Shown: positions 59,608 to 64,000 of the stretch, piece after piece | How the letters are laid out: each line of letters begins with the position of its first letter | Numbering within the stretch: the stretch's first letter is position 1 | Assembly: GCF_022747945.1 (NCBI RefSeq) | Contig: NZ_JALDST010000001.1 | Coordinates: 1,612,001-1,676,000 of the forward strand | Direction: 5' to 3' | Length of the DNA: 64,000 bases | Source: Micromonospora sp. R77 | Lineage (GTDB): Bacteria; Actinomycetota; Actinomycetes; Mycobacteriales; Micromonosporaceae | The notes under the pieces: generated by a model | The model's input: only the letters and a program-made list of their open reading frames with translations | Databases searched by the model: none | What the model was told of the DNA's origin: nothing | Translations under genes and position numbers: made by a program

Positions 59608-59799
59608 ATGACCGTCACCGGGGTGCAGTTGCAGGAGTACCTGGCCGGGCTCGACTATCCGGTCTCCCGCGAGGACCTGGTCCGGTGGGGCCAGGAGAAC
59701 GGGGCCAGCACCGAGGTGTTGCAGCTGCTCATGGCGCTCCCGCCCGAGCAGTTCGACTCCCCCGCCGAACTGAGCGACGCGTTGAACTCACTGGCCTGA
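59608..59799 (+). CDS. DUF2795 small protein
   Basis: Protein of 63 aa matching DUF2795: QEYLAGLDYPVSREDLV, then ENGASTEVLQLLMALP and FDSPAELSDAL. It is a compact three-helix fold without membrane segment or cysteine. Its function is unknown; the family is frequent in actinobacteria. The ATG at 59608 directly precedes the conserved region. Divergent from the esterase-like gene. Confidence 0.85.
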   Translation: MTVTGVQLQEYLAGLDYPVSREDLVRWGQENGASTEVLQLLMALPPEQFDSPAELSDALNSLA

Positions 59800-59801
59800 G
59801 C

Positions 59802-59860
59802 GCGTTAAGAAGGGGCCCCTGTACAACGGAATGCGTTAACAGAGGGCCCCTCCTTATCGC
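59802..59860. repeat. GGGGCCCC-type palindromic repeat (family C), second copy
   Basis: gcgttaagaaggggcccct faces agggcccctccttatcgc with about three differences, around a 21-nt loop that contains another gcgttaac. The right arm supplies the TAA stop codon (59854-59856) of the oxidoreductase gene. The other copy is 4316-4374. Confidence 0.75.
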
Positions 59861-61405
59861 ACGGTGGCGGTGATGGTGTGCCATCCGGTGGCGCCGGCCG
59901 GGAACGGCGGGCGGCGTTGCTCGGGCTGGGTGGCGCCGGTGCCGTCGGTGGCGCGTACCCGCAGGGTGTGCGCGCCGGCCGGGGCCGGCCAGTCGTACCG
60001 CCACTGGACCCAGGTGTCGGTGGACGGGGTGGGCAGCAGGCGGGCCGGCCGCCACGGGCCGTCGTCGACCGACACCTCCACCGCCGAGATGCCCCGGTGC
60101 TGCGCCCAGGCCACCCCGGCGACGCTGACCGTACCGGCGTCGAGCTGGGCGAACGGGGTCGGCCGGTCGATCCGGGAGGCGGTCCGCACCGGCGCGTCCC
60201 GGGCCCACCCCCGCCGCACCCAGTACGCGTCGAACGCGTCGAAGGTGGACACCTCCAGCTCGGTGACCCACTTGCAGGCGCCCGCGTAGCCGTAGACGCC
60301 GGGGGTGAGCATCCGCACCGGGAATCCGTGCGCGAACGGCAGGGGCGCACCGTCCATGCCGACGGCGAGCATCGCGTCCCGGCCGTCCAGCACGGTGGCC
60401 AGCGGGGTGCCGATGGTCATCCCCTCGGATGAGCGGGCCACCAGCTGGTCCGCGCCGGCCCGGATCCCGGCCCGGCGCAGCAGCGGCGCGAGCGGCGCGC
60501 CGAGCCACCGGGCGGTGCCCACGTACGGGCCGCCGACCTCGTTCGAGACGCAGCTCAGGGTGACGTCCCGTTCGATCAGGCCCCGGTCGAGCAGGTCGGC
60601 GAAGGTCAGCTCGATCGGCCGGTCGACCATCCCGTGCAGCCGCAGCCGCCAGGCGTCGACGTCCAGGCGGGGCACGGTCAGCGCGGTGTCCACCCGGTAG
60701 AAGTCGGCGGTGCGGGTGTGGAAGCCGGGGCGGTGCCCGGCGGCAGCGGCCAGGCCGGGTCCGCCGGGGCGGGCAGCCGGACCGCCGCCCGGGACCGGGC
60801 CGCGTCGGCCACGCCGGCCCGACGGAGCACCGCCGTACCGGCCCCGGCCAGTGCGGTCCCGGCCGCCACCAGCGCCGCGTTGCGGACCAGCTCCCGCCGG
60901 CCCGGCCCGACCGGTCCGCCCGTGCCGGACGGGTCGCCCGTGCCGGACATGTCGGCCGCACCCGGGGCCGGCGACGCGTCGGTGAGGCCGGGCAGGGGCA
61001 GCCGGTGCAGCAGGGTGGCGGCGACGGCCGCGCCGGCCAGGGCCGGCAGGGCGTCGGTCGGCCGGGCGTCGGTCGGGTCAGCGCGGCGGCCACGCCGACC
61101 GCGCCGAACAGCGCCGCCCCGAGCAGCCCGTACCGGGCCCGGCGGCGGGCCAGCACCCCGGTCGCGCCGGCCAGCACCCCCAGTGCCAGGCCGATCCCGG
61201 CCAGCAGCAACGGCTTGTCGTACGTGCCGAAGGTGCGGACCGCGAACTCCTTGACCGGGGTCGGTGCCCCGTCGATGACGGTGGCACCGACCGCGACCAG
61301 GGGTGCCGCCTGCGGGCGGGTCGCCGTGGCGAGCAGCTCCGCCACCGCCACGCCGGCCGCGGCGGCGAGCAGCCCCGCTCCGGCCGGTACGAGGATGCGG
61401 CGCAC
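59854..61405 (-). CDS. Membrane-anchored molybdopterin oxidoreductase (sulfite-oxidase fold), frameshifted
   Basis: About 518 aa once two missing bases (near 61076 and 60730) are restored. The N-terminal part has about five hydrophobic helices (ILVPAGAGLLAAAAGVAVAEL, LLLAGIGLALGVLAGATGVLA and others). The C-terminal catalytic half is the sulfite oxidase/YedY fold: the molybdenum-ligand cysteine is in TLSCVSNEVGG, followed by VGTARWLGAPL, and an Ig-like dimerisation domain (VSVDDGPWRPARL) ends it. It starts 29 bp after the fasciclin gene and is probably co-transcribed from the SigK-type promoter. The substrate may be oxidised thiols or methionine rather than sulfite. Confidence 0.8.
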
Positions 61406-61434
61406 GGTGGACCTCCTCTGGACGACGGACCCGG

Positions 61435-62073
61435 TCAGGACTTCGGCATCAGCACGGTGTCGACCAGGTAGACGGTCGCGTTGGCGGTCTGCACGTTGCC
61501 GCAGACGACCATGGACTTCCCGTCGACGGTGAACTCGGTGCCGCTGCCGGCGACCGTCACCTCGCCGCCCTGGAGGGTCTTGTGCGCTCCGGCGAGCTGG
61601 TCGGGGCCGAGCTTCTCCGGCACCACGTGATAGGTGAGGACCTTCGTCAGCAGCGCCTTGTCGGCGAGCACCTTGTCCAGGTCGGCCTTGGGCAGCTTGG
61701 CGAAGGCGTCGTTGGTCGGAGCGAAGACGGTGGCGGCCGGCGCGCCGTTCAGCGAGTCGACCAGGCCGGCCTTCTTGACGGCGGTGACCAGGGTGCTCAG
61801 CAGCGGGTTGCCGGAGGCGGCGGTGGCAACCGGGACCTTCGCCATCGCCGCGAAGCTGCCCGGGTCGGCCGCGTCGGTCGGTACGGCGGCGCAGCCGGGG
61901 CCGAACTGACCGTCCATCATGGCCGGCGCGCTGGTCATCGGGGCACTGCTGGTCATCGGGGCACTGCTGGCCGGGGCGGCAGCGGTGTCGTCCCCGCCGT
62001 CGCTGCCGCAGCCGGCGGCGGCGAGGGCGAACACGGCGGCGGCGGCGACGGCGGTGAACCTGGTGGTACGCAT
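61435..62073 (-). CDS. Fasciclin (FAS1) domain lipoprotein
   Basis: Secreted lipoprotein of 212 aa related to mycobacterial MPT83/MPT70. A signal peptide ends in a lipobox-like AAAGC, followed by a Ser/Ala/Pro/Met linker (SSAPMTSSAPMTSAPAMM) and one FAS1 domain (NPLLSTLVTAVKKAGLVDSL, VFAPTNDAFAKLP, LTYHVVPEKL). The ATG at 62073 is chosen because GGAGGGATCC lies upstream; an ATG at 62091 is the alternative. A SigK-type promoter precedes it. The pairing of SigK with a fasciclin lipoprotein parallels M. tuberculosis. Confidence 0.9.
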   Translation of the reverse strand: MRTTRFTAVAAAAVFALAAAGCGSDGGDDTAAAPASSAPMTSSAPMTSAPAMMDGQFGPGCAAVPTDAADPGSFAAMAKVPVATAASGNPLLSTLVTAVKKAGLVDSLNGAPAATVFAPTNDAFAKLPKADLDKVLADKALLTKVLTYHVVPEKLGPDQLAGAHKTLQGGEVTVAGSGTEFTVDGKSMVVCGNVQTANATVYLVDTVLMPKS

Positions 62074-62116
62074 CAGGATGGATCCCTCCATGTCATGAAT
62101 CGCTGTCTCTGTCAGT

Positions 62117-62144
62117 GATTCGGCACCGTCGCCGCACCGGATGG
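62117..62144 (-). promoter_or_regulatory. SigK-type promoter of the fasciclin operon
   Basis: On the complement, CCATCC (62139-62144) and CGAATC (62117-62122) are 16 bp apart. The mycobacterial SigK consensus is CCATCC/CGAATA. The surrounding GCACCCATCCGG..CGACGG..CCGAAT is shared with the promoter of sigK itself. Confidence 0.75.
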
Positions 62145-62189
62145 GTGCGGACCGGAAAAGTTCTCCGGGAGCCGTCGCCGGACACGACA

Positions 62190-62218
62190 GCGCCCCGGCC
62201 GAACCTCGGCCGGGGCGC
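62190..62218 (-). terminator. Terminator of sigK-rskA
   Basis: Perfect 13-bp stem GCGCCCCGGCCGA/TCGGCCGGGGCGC with a 3-nt loop, 11 bp beyond the rskA stop. It insulates the fasciclin operon from read-through. Confidence 0.78.
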
Positions 62219-62229
62219 GTAGGAGCAGG

Positions 62230-62952
62230 TCAGGTGAGGGTGATCGCCACCAGTGGGTCCATCGTGGGCTGTCCCGACCCGCCGGCCGGCTCCTCGGTCA
62301 CCCCGACGACGGCCCCGCCGCGTACGCCGCCGATCAGCACCGTCGCCGCGTTCCGCCCGGCCGGCAGGACACCCGCCGAGGCGGCGGTGCCGTCGGAGAT
62401 GAGCCAGAGCTGGTAGGCCCGCCCGGAACCGGGCGTCGCCAACCCGGCCAGCGCCACCACGCCCTCGGCCCGGCCGGTGGAACTCACCACGGTCACCCGG
62501 CCGCCCGAGGGGACGAACGTCGAGCGGACCACCGCGTCCGGGGCGGCCAGCACCGCCCGGATCCGCTCGGTCTCGGCGCGGGCAGCCACGGTGGCCGCGT
62601 GCTCGTCGCGTACCCGCTGCTCCTGGACCAGCCAGGTGGCCGTGCCGGGCCGACGGCCAGGATGCCGGCGGCGACCGCCGCGGCGGTGCGCCGCCAGCGG
62701 GCCGGTGCCGGCGTCCCGCCCGGCGCGGCCGCTCCTGCAGGTACGGCGCACCGCCGCCAGCACCTCGTCGCGCAACCGGGGCGGCGGCACCGACCAGGTC
62801 GGTTCGGCGAGCCGGGCCGCCGCCTCGCGCAGCTCGGCCACCTCCAGCGTGCAGCTCTCGCAGCCGGCCAGGTGCCGGGCGAACGCCGCCCGCTCGACGT
62901 CGTCCACCGCGTCGAGCACGTACGCGCCGGCCAGCGCGTGGATGTCGGTCAT
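62230..62952 (-). CDS. rskA: Anti-sigma-K factor (RskA-like), two compensating frameshifts inside
   Basis: About 240 aa. The N-terminal anti-sigma domain (HALAGAYVLDAVDDVERAAF, with HLAGCESC as zinc-type motif) and the C-terminal RskA domain (STGRAEGVVALAGLATPGSGRAYQLWLISDG) are conserved. Between about 62648 and 62745 the frame is wrong although open: the neighbouring frame reads WRRTAAAVAAGILAVG, the missing transmembrane helix. Two indels that cancel explain this. The ATG overlaps the sigK stop (ATGA). It should hold SigK at the membrane until proteolysis. Confidence 0.85.
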   Translation of the reverse strand: MTDIHALAGAYVLDAVDDVERAAFARHLAGCESCTLEVAELREAAARLAEPTWSVPPPRLRDEVLAAVRRTCRSGRAGRDAGTGPLAAHRRGGRRRHPGRRPGTATWLVQEQRVRDEHAATVAARAETERIRAVLAAPDAVVRSTFVPSGGRVTVVSSTGRAEGVVALAGLATPGSGRAYQLWLISDGTAASAGVLPAGRNAATVLIGGVRGGAVVGVTEEPAGGSGQPTMDPLVAITLT

Positions 62953-63583
62953 CGGGCCACCTCCACTCCCAGGCAGTCGCGCAGCCGGATCAGGCCGTCC
63001 CGCATCCGGCTCTTCACGGTCGGCAGGGCGGCGCCGAGCAGGTCGGCCACCTCCCGGTAGCTGTGCCCGCCGTAGTAGGCGAGGGTGATCGCCTCCCGCT
63101 GCACCTCGGTCAGCGTGTCCAGGCAGCGGCGCACCTGCTGGCGTTCCAGCCGCGTCGCCGCCTCCTCGGCCACCTCGTCGTACGGGACGTGGCCGGAACC
63201 GGCGGCCACCCGGCGGGCCCGCTCGGCGCCGGCCTGCTCGGAGCGGACCCGGTCGACCGCCCGGCGGTGGGCCATGGTGAACACCCAGGCGGTCGCCGAG
63301 CCCCGGGCCGGGTCGAACCGCGCGGCGGTCCGCCAGACCTCGACCAGCACCTCCTGGGTGACCTCCTCGGCCTGCGCCGGGTCCCGCAGCACCCGGCGGG
63401 CCAACCCGTACACCCGGGGCGCGACGATCCCGTAGGGCCGCTCGAAGGCCGCCTCGTCGCCCCGGCCACCGCGCGCAGCAGCGCGTCGGCCTCGGCCCGG
63501 GGTCGGGGGCGGGCGGCCCGGCGGGCGGCCCGCAGCCGCGGACCGTCCGGCGACCCGCCGTCGGTCGGGTCGCCGGTGGTCAT
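62949..63583 (-). CDS. sigK: ECF sigma factor SigK, frameshifted
   Basis: ECF sigma factor of about 212 aa. Region 2 has LARRVLRDPAQAEEVTQEVLVEVWRTA and WVFTMAHRRAVDRVR; region 4 has LTEVQREAITLAYYGGHSYREVA and the helix PTVKSRMRDGLIRLRD. Two cysteines (RRCLD and RDCLG) are exactly 50 residues apart, as C133 and C183 are in M. tuberculosis SigK. One G is missing near 63461, splitting ALLRAVAG from GDEAAFE. The ATG at 63583 follows AGAAGG. A promoter of its own type lies upstream, indicating autoregulation. Confidence 0.88.
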
Positions 63584-63625
63584 CGTGGGAAACCTTCTCT
63601 CCGGTCCGTCTGCCAGCACACCCGG

Positions 63626-63653
63626 CATTCGGAGCCGTCGCGCGCCCGGATGG
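63626..63653 (-). promoter_or_regulatory. SigK-type promoter of sigK-rskA
   Basis: CCATCC (63648-63653) and CGAATG (63626-63631) on the complement, spacer 16 bp, about 40 bp before the sigK ATG. It is nearly identical in core and spacer to the fasciclin promoter. Confidence 0.75.
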
Positions 63654-63661
63654 GTGCGGGG

Positions 63662-64000
63662 TCAGCGCAGTAGCCGGGCCAGGGTGAGCCACTGCTCGGG
63701 CCAGACCTCGCCGACCAGGGTATCGGCGGAGAGCCGACCGCGCGCAGCGCCGCGTCGACCCGGGCCCGAGGATGGTGCCGGCGCAGCGAGCCGGCCAGCG
63801 AGCCACCGACCCCGGCGAACCCGGCCTCGACCAGCCGCCGGTACGCCGGCAACGCGTCCGGCGGCAGCAGCGGCTCCGGCCGGCGTTCCAGCCGCAGGAT
63901 CCCGGCGTCCACCCGGGGCACCGGCCGGAACGCGGTCCGGGGCACCGTGCCGGCCAGCCGCCAGAAGTGCTCCGGCCAGCTCGGCACGGTCAGCCGGCTC
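63662..64000 (-). CDS. rRNA adenine dimethyltransferase family (Erm/KsgA-like), 3' part, frameshifted
   Basis: C-terminal part of a SAM-dependent rRNA adenine methyltransferase; the 5' end is beyond the window. VPRTAFRPVPRVDAGILRLERR is the hallmark that follows the catalytic domain in Erm and KsgA proteins, then comes a helical C-terminal domain. One base is missing near 63736; restored, the end reads ALRAVGLSADTLVGEVWPEQ and stops at 63662. I cannot decide between a 23S A2058 (Erm) and 16S (KsgA) enzyme from this part. Confidence 0.7.
   Translation of the reverse strand, partial: EPADRAELAGALLAAGRHGAPDRVPAGAPGGRRDPAAGTPAGAAAAAGRVAGVPAAGRGRVRRGRWLAGRLAAPAPSSGPGRRGAARGRLSADTLVGEVWPEQWLTLARLLR

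Noticed and set aside
58282..64000. A macrolide-resistance island made of the esterase-like gene and the Erm/KsgA-like gene
   Set aside because: They are 4 kb apart, separated by the unrelated SigK module, and the methyltransferase fragment cannot be assigned to Erm.

Overview
The window is about 73% GC DNA with the codon usage and gene order of an actinomycete. I place it in the Micromonosporaceae, most likely Micromonospora, from protein wording and from the style of the intergenic palindromes; this is recognition from memory, not a database result.

The backbone, from about 50 kb back to 6 kb on the minus strand, is a conserved actinobacterial order: argS, lysA, hom, thrC, thrB, rho, rpmE, prfA, prmC, sua5, tyrosine phosphatase, glyA, atpI, the ATP synthase genes, DUF2550, cobalamin adenosyltransferase (plus strand) and murA. 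The same order is known in Mycobacterium and Streptomyces. Accessory genes interrupt it. A deacetylase/MFS/RND block separates thrC from thrB. A T4-like polynucleotide kinase-phosphatase and a secreted glycosidase-phosphoesterase lie between rho and rpmE. A GGDEF protein lies between prfA and prmC. A class A PBP and an NAD-binding/DUF2867 protein lie between the phosphatase and glyA. An LCP-family gene, flanked by two strong hairpins, lies between atpD and atpC.

The left end (0-6 kb) holds a DUF1540 protein tail, an ethylmalonyl-CoA-type mutase, an ABC exporter pair, a Tat-exported esterase and a 3-hydroxyacyl-CoA dehydrogenase. The right part (50-64 kb) holds a DUF3105/DUF305 envelope pair, a transposase-derived HTH protein, tRNA-Arg(CCG), a stand-alone LigD-type polymerase, a PEP-mutase-fold enzyme, a TetR/MMPL pair with two perfect tandem operators, an erythromycin-esterase-like protein, and a SigK/RskA module driving a fasciclin lipoprotein and a molybdenum oxidoreductase. 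The two SigK-type promoters found (CCATCC-16 bp-CGAAT) are nearly identical, which is the clearest regulatory circuit in the window.

Two caveats matter. Several genes (mutase, glycosidase, rho, oxidoreductase, rskA, sigK, rRNA methyltransferase) are broken by one-base indels in G/C runs. Because rho and other conserved genes are hit and all products are otherwise well conserved, I treat most of these as sequence errors until shown otherwise. Second, at least four families of intergenic inverted repeats are scattered through the window and are not explained by any gene.
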